Notes under the pieces: model-generated
Database searches by the model: none
Seen by the model: only the letters and a program-made list of their open reading frames with translations
Told to the model about the DNA's origin: nothing
In this document: in pieces, positions 25,008 to 33,271 of the stretch
How the letters are laid out: each line of letters begins with the position of its first letter
How positions within the stretch are numbered: the stretch's first letter is position 1
Program-made: the position numbers and the translations under genes
Assembly (NCBI RefSeq): GCF_001748085.1
Contig: NZ_BBZK01000011.1
Coordinates: 101,272 to 165,271, forward strand
Direction: 5' to 3'
DNA length: 64,000 nucleotides
From: Streptomyces sp. TP-A0874
GTDB lineage: Bacteria > Actinomycetota > Actinomycetes > Streptomycetales > Streptomycetaceae

Positions 25008-26108
25008 CTACTCCTCCTCGTCCGCGGCCCGTTCGAGCGCCCGACGGACCCGTCGGGCGCGCTTGCGGTCCTCGACCGAGGCTTCGGTGATGTCGAGGAA
25101 GATCTGGTCGACCACCGGCCACCGCGCTCCCATCGCCGACTTGATCCGCTCGCTGACCTCCTCGACCTCCTCGCTGTCCAGCCCGCCGACCAGGTCCACC
25201 CGGACGGCGACCAGCGCGGACTCCGTGCCCATCCGCATCGTCAGCAGCGCGGCCACGGCGTCGATCTCGGGCTGCTCGTCGAGGAAGCGGTGGATCTCGC
25301 GCTGCAGGCCCGGGTCGAGCGCCTCCCCGATCAACTGCTCCCGCGTCGCCCGGCCCAGCTGGTAGGCCACGTAGACCAGCAGGGCGCCGATGAGCATCGA
25401 GGCGCACGCTTCGTAGACGATGTCCCCGGTGACCATGTGCAGGCCCACCCCCACCATGGCCAGCAGCACCCCGAGGCAGGCTGTGCTGTCCTCGGCGAGC
25501 ACGGTGCGCAGGGCGGGGTCCTTCCCGCTGCGCGCCTCGCGGAGCAGACCACGGCCCGCCCGCCGCGCCTGGCCCCGTACCTGGAGCACGGCCTTGGCCA
25601 GCGAGGCGCTCTCGGCCGCCAGGGCGAAGACCAGCACCCCGAGGGCGACGAGGTAGCCGGTCCGGTCCTCCGAACCGCGCGATCTGAGGGCCTCCACGCC
25701 CTGGAAGAAGGAGAAGCAGCCGCCCATCACGAAGATCCCGACGGCCGCCAGCAGCGACCAGAAGTACCGCTCCTTGCCGTAACCGAAGGGGTGTTCCCGA
25801 TCGGCGGCACGCCTGCTGCGTTTGAGTGAGGCCAGGAGGAAGACCTCGTTGAAGCCGTCGGCGACGGAGTGCGCGGCCTCGGAGAGCAGCGCGGGGGAGC
25901 CCGAGAGGATGCCGGCGAAGGCCTTGGCGACGGCGATGACGAGATTCGCGGCGAGCGCTACCAGCACCGTCCGGCGTGTGGTCCGGTCCTCGCCCCTGCC
26001 GGCCCACCGGCCGCCAGGCCGGGGCGGGGGATCTGCTCCGCCCGGCGGCCCTTCGCGACCGCTCGTCTCCTCTGCCGCGGGTCGCTGGTACCTGCGGGAA
26101 CCGGCCAT
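25008..26108 (-). CDS. Cation diffusion facilitator (CDF) family transporter
   Basis: 366 residues. A hydrophilic N-terminus of about 45 residues is followed by six predicted helices, starting at VLVALAANLVIAVAKAFAGI. The metal site in TM2 reads LLSEAAHSVADGFNEVFLL (H-x3-D) and that in TM5 CLGVLLAMVGVGL preceded by AEDSTA; a cytoplasmic domain follows (about 270-350). TM2 lacks the HxxxD partner layout typical of strict zinc pumps, so specificity (Zn, Fe, Mn or Co) cannot be assigned. The extended HPFGYGKERYFWSLLAA motif places it in the subfamily often called Fe/Zn type. ATG at 26108 or 26114. Confidence 0.85.
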   Translation of the reverse strand: MAGSRRYQRPAAEETSGREGPPGGADPPPRPGGRWAGRGEDRTTRRTVLVALAANLVIAVAKAFAGILSGSPALLSEAAHSVADGFNEVFLLASLKRSRRAADREHPFGYGKERYFWSLLAAVGIFVMGGCFSFFQGVEALRSRGSEDRTGYLVALGVLVFALAAESASLAKAVLQVRGQARRAGRGLLREARSGKDPALRTVLAEDSTACLGVLLAMVGVGLHMVTGDIVYEACASMLIGALLVYVAYQLGRATREQLIGEALDPGLQREIHRFLDEQPEIDAVAALLTMRMGTESALVAVRVDLVGGLDSEEVEEVSERIKSAMGARWPVVDQIFLDITEASVEDRKRARRVRRALERAADEEE

Positions 26109-26249
26109 CGGCACCCCTCACCGTCTCAGAGTTCCGCCCCGGAGCCGGCGCGTGCCCGGGGCTGACGCACCCTCATGGCGCTGTCGGCCACCGGCGCGTC
26201 GCGCTGCCAGCGGCCCGCCGGCGCCTCGCGGGTGCGCACAGCGGACGCC

Positions 26250-26291
26250 GCCCGCCGTCCGAGGCTCCGGCACGGGCCCCGGACGGCGGGC
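26250..26291 (-). terminator. Terminator after LCP gene
   Basis: A perfect 12-bp inverted repeat (26250-26261 with 26280-26291), about 47 bases past the LCP stop on the minus strand. Confidence 0.7.
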
Positions 26292-26337
26292 TTCCCGATC
26301 CCGGCGGCGCTGGCGCTGCCGGGCGGGGCCTCGGGGA

Positions 26338-27822
26338 TCAGTCGCAGTTCAGCTCCTTGCCGGTCACCGCGGCACCCGAGACGCTGCTCCGGTCGTACAC
26401 CACCGGGGTGACCTTGCCCGAGCCGCCCCGGACGGTGACCTGGAAGACCTGGCCGTGGCCCTCGACCGGGCGCACCCGGGCGTTCGGGAGCGCTGTGGTC
26501 AGCGTCGACAGGTAGCGCTCCCAGTACGGGTCGTAGACGATCTCGGTCTGCCCGGCGTCCGGATCACGAAGGCTCCGGTCGGCCTCGGGCGCCCGGGAGT
26601 CGTCGACGACGGTGAAGCCGTTCTCCCGCAGCCCGTCCGCCACTCGGCTGGCACCGGTGTCCCCCCGCCACCCGGCCACGCGGACCTGCACGCTGCTCGG
26701 CTCCATCTCGGCCGGCTTGGGACGGCCCGGGCGGGTCCGCTCGTCGGGGGTGAGGGGCCGGTCCCGCCGCAGTTTGTCGAAGAGTTCGGCGGCTCGGTCC
26801 TCGTCCCACAGCAGGGAGGAACCCCACTTCGGGTCCCGGTGGTCGAAGTCGGCGATGGGCACCGTGGCGAACTCGGTGTGCTCCGCGGACAGGTGACGCA
26901 GCGATCTGCCGAGCGCCACCAGCCGGGCCGGGGTGAGGCCCTTGTCCGTGCGGACCGAGGTCAGCAGTTCCCTGGCGGTGCCGATCGCGGACACGGGGTG
27001 CTCCAGCGCCTCGCGGATGGAGAGCTTGCTCATCAACTCGGAGACGAGGCGCTGCTGGCGGCGGACCCTCCCGAGGTCACCGGGCGGGTTGAGGTGGCGG
27101 GCCCGGACGTACTGGAGCGCCTGGCGGCCGTCCACCCGGTGGGTTCCGGCGGCGAGGTCGAGCCCGGAGTTGTCGTCCTTCAGCGGCTCCGGGGAGCAGA
27201 CCGTGCCGCCGCCGAGCCGGTCCACGGTGTCGACGAAGCCGCTGAAGTCGGTCTCCAGGTAATGGTCGATACGGAGGCCGGTCGCCTGTTCGACGGTGGC
27301 CACGGTGAGCGCCGGCCCGCCGTGGTCATAGGCTCCGTTGATCTTTCCCGAGTGCCGGGTCACCGCGCTGCTGGTGTCGGAGCCGGTCTCGGCACGGCCG
27401 TCCAGGTCGGAGTGGGGGGCGAAGGGCAGGTAGGAGTCGCGGGGAATGCTGACCACGCTGACCCTTCGGCGGTCCTCGGAGATGTGGGCGAGCATCATCA
27501 CATCGGTGCAGTTGCACTCGGCGCCCCCGACGTGAAGACGCTTCTTCTCCTCTGCGGAAAGGTTCCTGCGCTGGTCGAGGCCGACCAGGAGCAGGTTGAC
27601 GCCGGGACCGGCCTTGGGGCGGTCCTTCAGCCCCTTGAAGGGGTCGAGGGTGTCCGCCCCCCCTGCCTCCGTGACGGCCCAGACCGACCCTCCGGAGGCC
27701 AGCGCCGCGCAGACGGCGGCGGCGACGGTGATGCGCCGCAGCGGCGGGAACCTGCGGCGCGGGGCGGCGGGCGGTTGAGGACCGGCGGATCCGGAACGGG
27801 AAACGGCGGGAGTACGGGACAC
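26338..27822 (-). CDS. LytR-CpsA-Psr (LCP) family wall glycopolymer ligase
   Basis: 494 residues. A cytosolic Arg/Pro-rich N-terminus is followed by one signal-anchor helix (ITVAAAVCAALASGGSVWAV, about residues 31-50). The LCP catalytic domain (about 70-235) has NLLLVGLDQRRNLSAEEK, TDVMMLAHISEDRRRVSVVSIPRDSYL with the conserved Arg/Asp residues, KINGAYDHGGPALTVATVE and ALQYVRARHLNPPGDLGRVRRQQ. A C-terminal LytR_C-type domain (about 385-480) follows. It should attach wall teichoic-acid-like polymers to peptidoglycan from outside the membrane. The GTG at 27822 has GGAGG six bases upstream. A much longer open frame upstream is noncoding. Confidence 0.9.
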   Translation of the reverse strand: MSRTPAVSRSGSAGPQPPAAPRRRFPPLRRITVAAAVCAALASGGSVWAVTEAGGADTLDPFKGLKDRPKAGPGVNLLLVGLDQRRNLSAEEKKRLHVGGAECNCTDVMMLAHISEDRRRVSVVSIPRDSYLPFAPHSDLDGRAETGSDTSSAVTRHSGKINGAYDHGGPALTVATVEQATGLRIDHYLETDFSGFVDTVDRLGGGTVCSPEPLKDDNSGLDLAAGTHRVDGRQALQYVRARHLNPPGDLGRVRRQQRLVSELMSKLSIREALEHPVSAIGTARELLTSVRTDKGLTPARLVALGRSLRHLSAEHTEFATVPIADFDHRDPKWGSSLLWDEDRAAELFDKLRRDRPLTPDERTRPGRPKPAEMEPSSVQVRVAGWRGDTGASRVADGLRENGFTVVDDSRAPEADRSLRDPDAGQTEIVYDPYWERYLSTLTTALPNARVRPVEGHGQVFQVTVRGGSGKVTPVVYDRSSVSGAAVTGKELNCD

Positions 27823-28233
27823 GGTGCACCTCCGCGGAACAGGACTGACGGTGCAGGGATCCGCCCGCTGCGGAGCGTCTCCGGCGCCGTTGGCCGCGAG
27901 GCGGCCGGAGCTCCCCGGAAGCGGGCTTGCCAGGGCTTCCGGCCGTTGCGGCGGCGAAGGCTCCAGCGGTGGCCGGGGCCTGCGGAGCAGATGCGGCGGC
28001 GGGGCGGACCCTGCCTGAAAGGGCACCAGCACGTTAGCTCCGGCGCGGGGTCCGCAGGTGCCCCCGCGCCGCCCGGCGCCCCATCGCCACCCGGACGGAC
28101 CGGAGCCCCGGGCCCGGCGCCCCGTCGCGTACGGTGTTGCTCCACAGAACCGCCACCACCCGTTTCCGCGCCGCGCAGCCGGGCCGCGGTCGGGCTTCGG
28201 GGGCGCGATGCAGGAGTGAGGGGGCACAGCCAT
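27823..28233. other. Divergent intergenic region
   Basis: 411 bp between the LCP gene (minus) and the ATPase gene (plus). It is very GC-rich and repetitive in short CCGG-type words. I could not identify promoter boxes or a gene. Confidence 0.4.
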
Positions 28234-28611
28234 ATGGTCGTGGTCGATTCGAGCCGGACGAGCACTGCCGAGGCCCGTCGTGTGACCGCCGAGTTCCTCT
28301 CCACGTTCCGCGCCTGGGTGGACATCGAGGCGGTGGTGCTGGTGGTCTCCGAGCTGGTGGCGAACGCGGCCCAGCACACGGCAGGCTGGTGGCGGCTGTG
28401 CCTCTGGGTGAACCGCGAGCGGCTGGTGGTGGACGTGGAGGACCTGAGCAGGACCGCTCCCGTCCCGCGCCGCGAACCGGACCTCTCGGGCGCCGGAGGG
28501 CTGGGTCTCCTCATGGTCGAGCGGCTGGCCGGAGGGGTGGAGGTCCTGCCGCGGCCGGACGGCAAGACGGTGCGCGCCACCTGGTCCCTCTCCGGACCGG
28601 GCGCGCTCTGA
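28234..28611 (+). CDS. Anti-sigma-factor/RsbW-like ATP-binding protein
   Basis: 125 residues consisting of a single HATPase_c_2 (histidine-kinase-like ATPase) domain. The N box is VVLVVSELVANAAQHT (about residues 32-47), the G1-like region is VDVEDLSRTAP, and the GAGGLGLLMVERLAGGVEV box (about 88-106) forms the ATP lid. Streptomycetes encode dozens of such proteins; some are RsbW-like serine kinases opposing anti-anti-sigma factors, most are uncharacterised. No sigma or anti-anti-sigma gene is adjacent. The ATG at 28234 has GAGGGGG 10 bases upstream; GTG 28216 is an alternative. Confidence 0.8.
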   Translation: MVVVDSSRTSTAEARRVTAEFLSTFRAWVDIEAVVLVVSELVANAAQHTAGWWRLCLWVNRERLVVDVEDLSRTAPVPRREPDLSGAGGLGLLMVERLAGGVEVLPRPDGKTVRATWSLSGPGAL

Positions 28612-28721
28612 TCGCTCGGGAGAGGCCCGTCCGTCACCCGGCGGCGCGTCGGGCCGCCAGTCGGCCGCGGGCGGGCGAACATCGTCGGCAGGAACCCAAC
28701 TCCGCCACAGAAGGGACCATC

Positions 28722-29147
28722 GTGGCCACCACACGCACCGCGCACACGGTCTGGACCGGCGATCTGCCGCAGGGAAAGGGGACCGTCTCCTTCGACTCCT
28801 CCGGCATCGCCGACCAGCCGGTGTCCTGGCCGGCCCGCGCCGAGAAGGCCGGCGGGAAGACCAGCCCCGAGGAACTGATCGCGGCAGCCCACTCCAGCTG
28901 CTTCGCGATGGCGCTCTCCAACGGTCTCTCACAGGCCGGCACGCCTCCGGAGCGGCTGGAGACGCAGGCCGAGGTGACCCTGCAGCCGGGCACCGGTATC
29001 ACCGGGATCGCGCTGAGTGTGCGGGGCCAGGTGCCCGGCATCGACGAGGAGGCCTTCCTCCGCGCCGCCGAGGAGGCCAAGGCGAACTGCCCAGTGAGCC
29101 AGGCACTGGCATCCACCACCATCACCCTCACCGCCGCGCTCGACTGA
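28722..29147 (+). CDS. OsmC-family peroxidase
   Basis: 141 residues, full-length OsmC/Ohr superfamily. The reactive Cys pair is in AAHSSCFAMALSNGL (about residues 50-64) and ANCPVSQAL (about 119-127). The N-terminal VWTGDLPQGKGTVSFDSSG and SPEELIAAAHSSCF text matches OsmC rather than Ohr (Ohr has a different Cys context). It should reduce organic hydroperoxides and react to osmotic or oxidative stress. The GTG at 28722 has AAGGGA upstream. It follows the anti-sigma-like ATPase by 110 bp. Confidence 0.9.
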   Translation: MATTRTAHTVWTGDLPQGKGTVSFDSSGIADQPVSWPARAEKAGGKTSPEELIAAAHSSCFAMALSNGLSQAGTPPERLETQAEVTLQPGTGITGIALSVRGQVPGIDEEAFLRAAEEAKANCPVSQALASTTITLTAALD

Positions 29148-29193
29148 GGGTGACCGGGACCGGGGGACGCCCCCCGCGCCGACCGCACCGGGG

Positions 29194-29221
29194 GCTCCGG
29201 CCCGCCGCAGCGGGCCGGAGC
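29194..29221. terminator. Bidirectional terminator between osmC and M23 genes
   Basis: A perfect 12-bp stem (29194-29205 with 29210-29221) and a four-base loop, located between convergent genes. Confidence 0.7.
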
Positions 29222-29238
29222 GGTCCGGCGCGGGCGTC

Positions 29239-29991
29239 TCAGAGGTGGACGTCGTGGCGGGCGAGGTAGCTGACCGGATCGACGTCGGAGCCGTAGCCGG
29301 CGGCCCGCCGCACCTCGAAGTGGAGATGCGGACCGCTGCTGTTACCGGTGTTCCCGGAGTATCCGATGAGTTCGCCCCCGCTGACCCGGTCGCCCTGGGT
29401 GGAGGTGACCTTCGACAGATGCGCGAACAGCGTGTGGTGGCCGTCCTTCATTCGCACGATCACCATGTGGCCGTAGTCACCACCCCAGCCCGCGAAGGTG
29501 ACCGTGCCGGCGCCGACCGACCGGACCGGTGTGCCGTCGGGTACGGCGAGGTCGATTCCGGTGTGGTGGCCGGCGATCCAGCTGCCCGGTACTCCGTAGG
29601 GTGTCGACACCCAGAACGACGAGACGGGCTGGGCCCAGCCTCTCGCCGGACTCCGCCGGGCCGGGGCCGGCGCCCCGTGGCCGACCGCGGCGGCCGCCTT
29701 AACCGGCCGGTCGGAACGGTGTCCCCGCCACGGGCCGTCCACCCCCGTGCCCCCGTGGTGGTGATGCCCCCCGCCGGTATGGAGTTGCACCTCGGCGTCC
29801 CTACCCCGACTCAGCTCCCAGACATCCGGTTCCCGGGCGTGTTCCGTCCCCCAGACGGTGCCCGCGGCGAGCAGCACACAGGCCATGCCCAGGGCGCTGC
29901 CGCACATCATCTTGGAGACTCGACGCGCCCCGGGTGCCTCTCCTGACGTGAGGGTCGCTGTCCGTGCACCGTTTATCGAGACCGGGCTCAT
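29239..29991 (-). CDS. Membrane-anchored or secreted M23 metallopeptidase
   Basis: 250 residues. An N-terminal hydrophobic helix (MMCGSALGMACVLLAAGTVWG, about residues 28-48) acts as signal or anchor. A His/Gly-rich stretch (GGGHHHHGGTG, about 73-83) could bind metal. The M23 domain spans about 135-245 with HHTGIDLAVPDGTPVRSVGAG, LFAHLSKV and SGPHLHFEVRR, so the zinc ligands are intact. It lacks LysM, unlike the two other M23 proteins in this window. The ATG at 29991 has AAAGGGAGA six to eight bases upstream. Confidence 0.85.
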   Translation of the reverse strand: MSPVSINGARTATLTSGEAPGARRVSKMMCGSALGMACVLLAAGTVWGTEHAREPDVWELSRGRDAEVQLHTGGGHHHHGGTGVDGPWRGHRSDRPVKAAAAVGHGAPAPARRSPARGWAQPVSSFWVSTPYGVPGSWIAGHHTGIDLAVPDGTPVRSVGAGTVTFAGWGGDYGHMVIVRMKDGHHTLFAHLSKVTSTQGDRVSGGELIGYSGNTGNSSGPHLHFEVRRAAGYGSDVDPVSYLARHDVHL

Positions 29992-30754
29992 GGGATCTCC
30001 CTTTCTGCTCAGCGATATCGATCCGTCACACCGGAACCGGCGGCCCCGGATGGGTGGGGCACCCGTTCGGCCCGCACCGCCCAGGCAGCGGGCCGGCGGA
30101 GCGTCCGCGGTCGGCATCGGCGTCCGTCTCCTTCGGCGCCGAAGGAGACGGACGTGGCGGAGGGGACACCGTCCCCGCCCGGCCCCGCGCCGGCCCCGCG
30201 CCGGGGCCGGGGGTGGATCCGCTGCGCACCGACGGGCCGCGAGGGTGTGGTGGGCGATCACCTCGCGCATCCGCCCGCCTCCGGACCTCCGGGGTCTGCC
30301 GGGCACCGGGGTGACGCCCCGGGGTGGTCGGCGACCTGGCGAGCCCCGGCTCGACGAACGGGGGCCGGCGCGGCCGCAGTCGCCGAGAACAAGTGCCGCG
30401 TGCAGCGCATGGCGGTGCTCCTGGGCGGGAGGCGGGGCGTCTCCCCGCTGCGTCTCCGTGCCTTCCGCCACCCATGCAAACCCGACACCCCGTCAAGCGC
30501 GCAGCGCCACGACCCGCGCCGGATCCAGCGAACGGAGCATCAGCCGGTCCACCGAATGCCACGATCGCGCAGGTCGGCAGCCGTACCGAAGTCGGCACGG
30601 TTTTTCCGCGCGGACCGCCTCCATCGGGTGAGCGTTGCGCCGTCCGGTACCAAGGGCCGTCCCGCACCCCCGGCGGGGCCCGCGACGACAGCCTCGACAC
30701 CTCGGCCGCGCCCTGACGCTCAGCGGCCCCGGAACAGCCCTTAGGGTGCGGTCG
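29992..30754. other. Long intergenic region (763 bp) with a perfect 34-bp palindrome
   Basis: Apart from the palindrome at 30121-30154, no gene is convincing here: open frames on both strands are Arg/Pro-rich shadows with no family pattern or good ribosome-binding site. The M23 promoter must lie at its left end. The size is unusual for this dense genome. Confidence 0.5.
30121..30154. repeat. Perfect 34-bp palindrome
   Basis: 17-base arms (30121-30137 and 30138-30154) are exact reverse complements with no spacer. The left arm reads CGTCCGTCTCCTTCGGC. It is about 130 bp from the M23 start and 600 bp from the next gene. It could be a terminator, an operator, or the footprint of a lost element. 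Confidence 0.8.
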
Positions 30755-31330
30755 GTGGACACCGAATACCTGCCCCTCGCCCCCGCCGACGGCGACTCGC
30801 TGGCCGACTTCCTGGTCGGAGGCTCATGGCCGTTCCACGGCGCCCCCACGCCGGATCGCGACACCATCCGGCAGCGGGTCCTCGAGGGCCACTACGACGG
30901 TGCCGGGAGCCGCACCTACTGGATCGTGGAGAGCGGCGAGAGGGTCGGCCTGGTCCGTCTGTTCGACCTGGCAGACGTATCCGACGGCGGAACACCGCTG
31001 TTCGACCTGAGGATCGCCCCCGCCCGACGAGGGCGAGGCCTCGGGCGCCGGGCGCTGACCTGGCTCACGCGGCATCTCTTCACCGAGTTCCCGGATCTCC
31101 GGCGCATCGAGGGCACCACCCGCCAGGACAACCACCCGATGCGCCGGGTCCTCCGGTCCTGCGGCTATGTCAAGGAAGCCCACCATCGGGAGGCCTGGCC
31201 CGGTGCACAGGGGCAGGTCCACGATGCCGTCGGGTACGCGATCACGCGCCGCGACTGGCTCTCCGGCACGGTGACGCCGCCCGACTGGGACGACGAGGAA
31301 TCTTCTGCCGGGGCGTCAGGAGCGCGGTAG
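30755..31330 (+). CDS. GNAT-family N-acetyltransferase
   Basis: 191 residues. Motif A is DLRIAPARRGRGLGRRALTWL (about residues 83-103); the following IEGTTRQDNHPMRRVLRSCGYVKEAHHREAWP is the RimJ/RimL-type block. An acidic Ser-rich tail (DWDDEESSAGASGAR) is extra. Substrate unknown. The start is GTG 30755 or GTG 30746, both without a clear Shine-Dalgarno; a leaderless message is possible. Confidence 0.8.
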   Translation: MDTEYLPLAPADGDSLADFLVGGSWPFHGAPTPDRDTIRQRVLEGHYDGAGSRTYWIVESGERVGLVRLFDLADVSDGGTPLFDLRIAPARRGRGLGRRALTWLTRHLFTEFPDLRRIEGTTRQDNHPMRRVLRSCGYVKEAHHREAWPGAQGQVHDAVGYAITRRDWLSGTVTPPDWDDEESSAGASGAR

Positions 31331-31479
31331 TTGGCGGCGACGATCACTGACGGGGAATCACCTGGACCAGCCGGCTGAATATCCCGACTAATCACCCTTT
31401 TGGATCTTTCTCCGGGGAAGACTTGCTGTGACGATCGAGGGACTCGTGGTGACCTCCCCCAGCAACCAGGAGAGACCTC

Positions 31480-31674
31480 ATGATCCTGACCATCTCGGGC
31501 GTCGTCCTGCTCGGCATCATCGTCTTCCTCTTCTTCCGGAAGGACGGTCTCAAGGCCTCCCACGCCGCCGTCTGCGCCCTCTTCGGCTTCTACCTCGCGG
31601 GTACGGCTCTCGCCCCGAGCATCAAGGCAGGTGGGGCGAGCCTCGCCAGTCTCCTGGGGAACCTCCAGTTCTAG
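31480..31674 (+). CDS. Small membrane protein, 64 aa, partner of FtsK-like ATPase
   Basis: Two hydrophobic segments, ILTISGVVLLGIIVFLFF (residues 2-19) and AAVCALFGFYLAGTALAPS (about 29-47), separated by a short KDG loop. The tail is KAGGASLASLLGNLQF. The ATG at 31480 has GGAGAG well placed. It ends 12 bases before an FtsK/SpoIIIE-like ATPase gene. Small spread (Spd)-type membrane proteins accompany Tra/FtsK-like DNA pumps in streptomycete mobile elements, but also exist in chromosomal clusters such as the differentiation-related cmd genes of S. coelicolor. Which applies is not decided by sequence here. Confidence 0.75.
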   Translation: MILTISGVVLLGIIVFLFFRKDGLKASHAAVCALFGFYLAGTALAPSIKAGGASLASLLGNLQF

Positions 31675-31686
31675 GCAGGAGGCCCC

Positions 31687-33261
31687 GTGGCCCGGCGCCC
31701 CCTCCCCCGCATCCTCACCTCCGCCGCCCCCAGCGGCCGCGGTCGCGCGATCGTCCGGACGGCCGGTGACGGCGCCGGCGACGTGCTCCACCCACTGCTC
31801 GTGATCAGCCGCGGTCTGCGCCGCCTGGCCAGCGCCGGGCGGCGCGGCTGGTCGGCACTCCCCCGCCAGCGGCGCGGCCCCGCGGTCCTGCTCGGCGCGG
31901 GGTGCCTACTGGCTGTCGCCCTGCTTCCGCACGGTCCCCAACTGGCCTTCGCCGCGCTGATGCTGACCGCCGCCTGGGCCGGTCGGGAGGGGCCTCGGAG
32001 CGAACCGGGGCGGGCGGGGGAGGAGAGCGAACGGCTCGCCGCGCTCTACGAAGCGCTCATCCCCTCGTTCTCCGCCCCCGAGGATCCCGATCCGCTCTAC
32101 GCCCACGGCGGTGACTGGCGAGCCGCCCTGACACCCCACTCCTTCGACGAGGACGGGCGGCCCACCAGGCTGGAACTGCGCTACCCCGCGTACTTCCCCG
32201 ACGGCGAGCCGACCGCCCGCGGGAGGATCGAACACCTGCTCAGCGCCAAGTGCGGACGGGGCCGGGAGTACCTGTTCGACTGGGACGAGGAAGGAAACCG
32301 CCTCACCGTCAGCGTGCTCCCGCCCTTGGCCGGCGACATCTGCGCCCAGCGGTTCGTCACCGCTCCGGGCGAGACGGTGCTCGGGTTCACGGATCCGGCC
32401 GGGGCGGAGCGGAGCATCCCGGTGGTCGACCCCGAACACGGCACCGAGCGCCAGGCCTTCCCTGTCCTGTGGCGCACCGGACCCCGCCCCGCCGAGCCCC
32501 ATCTGGCCGTCCTGGGCCGACCGGGCAGCGGCACCAGCACCCTGCTGCGCTCCGTAGCCCTGCAGGCACTGGTCCACGGGGACGTGCTGGTGGTGGACGG
32601 CGGGGGCCACGGTGACCACGCCTGCCTGGCCGGCCGGCTGGGAGTGGCGGCCGTCGTGTGCGACCTCGACGGAGCCCTGAGCTGGCTGGAGTGGGCGGCG
32701 CGGGAGACCGAGCGGCGGTTGCGGTCAGCACACCGGGCACACCGCCTCGGCCACCCCCGCAAGGACGCCGGCCGACCTCTGTGGATCCTCCTCGACCGGC
32801 CCGCGCTCCTCGGCCACCTCGCCGAGGCCCAGGGCCGGACCGACCCGCGCCGGTTGCTGGACACGCCGTTGCGGCACGGCCGGGCCGCGAACGTGACCGT
32901 GGTCGTCGCGGACCGGCTGGAGACCGCGGCCAACGGAGCGGGCGGCGGCTGGGGGGCCTCCACGGACCAGCGGCAGGAGAGCCTCCTGGGGCATTGCGGG
33001 ACCCGGGTGGTGCTCGGTCCGGTATCGGCCGCCCGACTGGAGGAGGCGCTCGGGGTGCCTCCGCACACCACACCGCCCGCCCACGTCCCGCCGGGCCGCG
33101 GCTACGTCCGGTCGGGGTACGGTCCCGTGCAGCGCCTCCAGGTGCCCGCCACACCCGACCCGTACGACCAGGACAGCGCTCCGGCGCGGCGGCGAGCGGT
33201 CCTCGCCCTGCTTCCCGAGCGCGCCCGTGACGATGGCGTCGCGGCGGGCGCCGAGGGCTGA
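31687..33261 (+). CDS. FtsK/SpoIIIE-like P-loop ATPase, membrane-anchored
   Basis: 524 residues. A hydrophobic stretch (AVLLGAGCLLAVALLPHGPQLAFAALMLTAA-like, split here over about residues 62-96) gives two membrane helices. Walker A LGRPGSGTSTLLRS is at about 275-288, and a Walker-B-like VLVVDGGG at about 298-305 lacks the usual DDxD/E. The domain order (N-terminal membrane segment, regulatory region, C-terminal P-loop domain) and context resemble chromosomal FtsK-like proteins of streptomycetes. No DNA-translocation gamma domain is seen. The degenerate Walker B suggests a binding or signalling role rather than pumping. GTG 31687, 12 bases after the small membrane gene. Confidence 0.75.
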   Translation: MARRPLPRILTSAAPSGRGRAIVRTAGDGAGDVLHPLLVISRGLRRLASAGRRGWSALPRQRRGPAVLLGAGCLLAVALLPHGPQLAFAALMLTAAWAGREGPRSEPGRAGEESERLAALYEALIPSFSAPEDPDPLYAHGGDWRAALTPHSFDEDGRPTRLELRYPAYFPDGEPTARGRIEHLLSAKCGRGREYLFDWDEEGNRLTVSVLPPLAGDICAQRFVTAPGETVLGFTDPAGAERSIPVVDPEHGTERQAFPVLWRTGPRPAEPHLAVLGRPGSGTSTLLRSVALQALVHGDVLVVDGGGHGDHACLAGRLGVAAVVCDLDGALSWLEWAARETERRLRSAHRAHRLGHPRKDAGRPLWILLDRPALLGHLAEAQGRTDPRRLLDTPLRHGRAANVTVVVADRLETAANGAGGGWGASTDQRQESLLGHCGTRVVLGPVSAARLEEALGVPPHTTPPAHVPPGRGYVRSGYGPVQRLQVPATPDPYDQDSAPARRRAVLALLPERARDDGVAAGAEG

Positions 33262-33271
33262 ACCCGCCGGA

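Noticed and set aside
25822..28611. A 929-codon plus-strand frame ending in the anti-sigma-like ATPase
   Set aside because: Everything before 28234 is antisense to the CDF and LCP genes or noncoding; only the last 125 codons match a family.
29750..29775. His-rich stretch in the third M23 protein as a metal-transport motif
   Set aside because: It is short, between signal region and peptidase domain, and may simply be a linker; no transport features accompany it.
29992..30754. Several 100-250 codon frames on both strands in the empty region
   Set aside because: They are Arg/Pro/Gly-rich, mutually overlapping, lack ribosome-binding sites and resemble no family.
31480..33261. Integrated conjugative element
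   Set aside because: The FtsK-like gene and small membrane protein suggested it, but no integrase, excisionase, Rep, attachment-site repeat or tRNA gene is present in the window.
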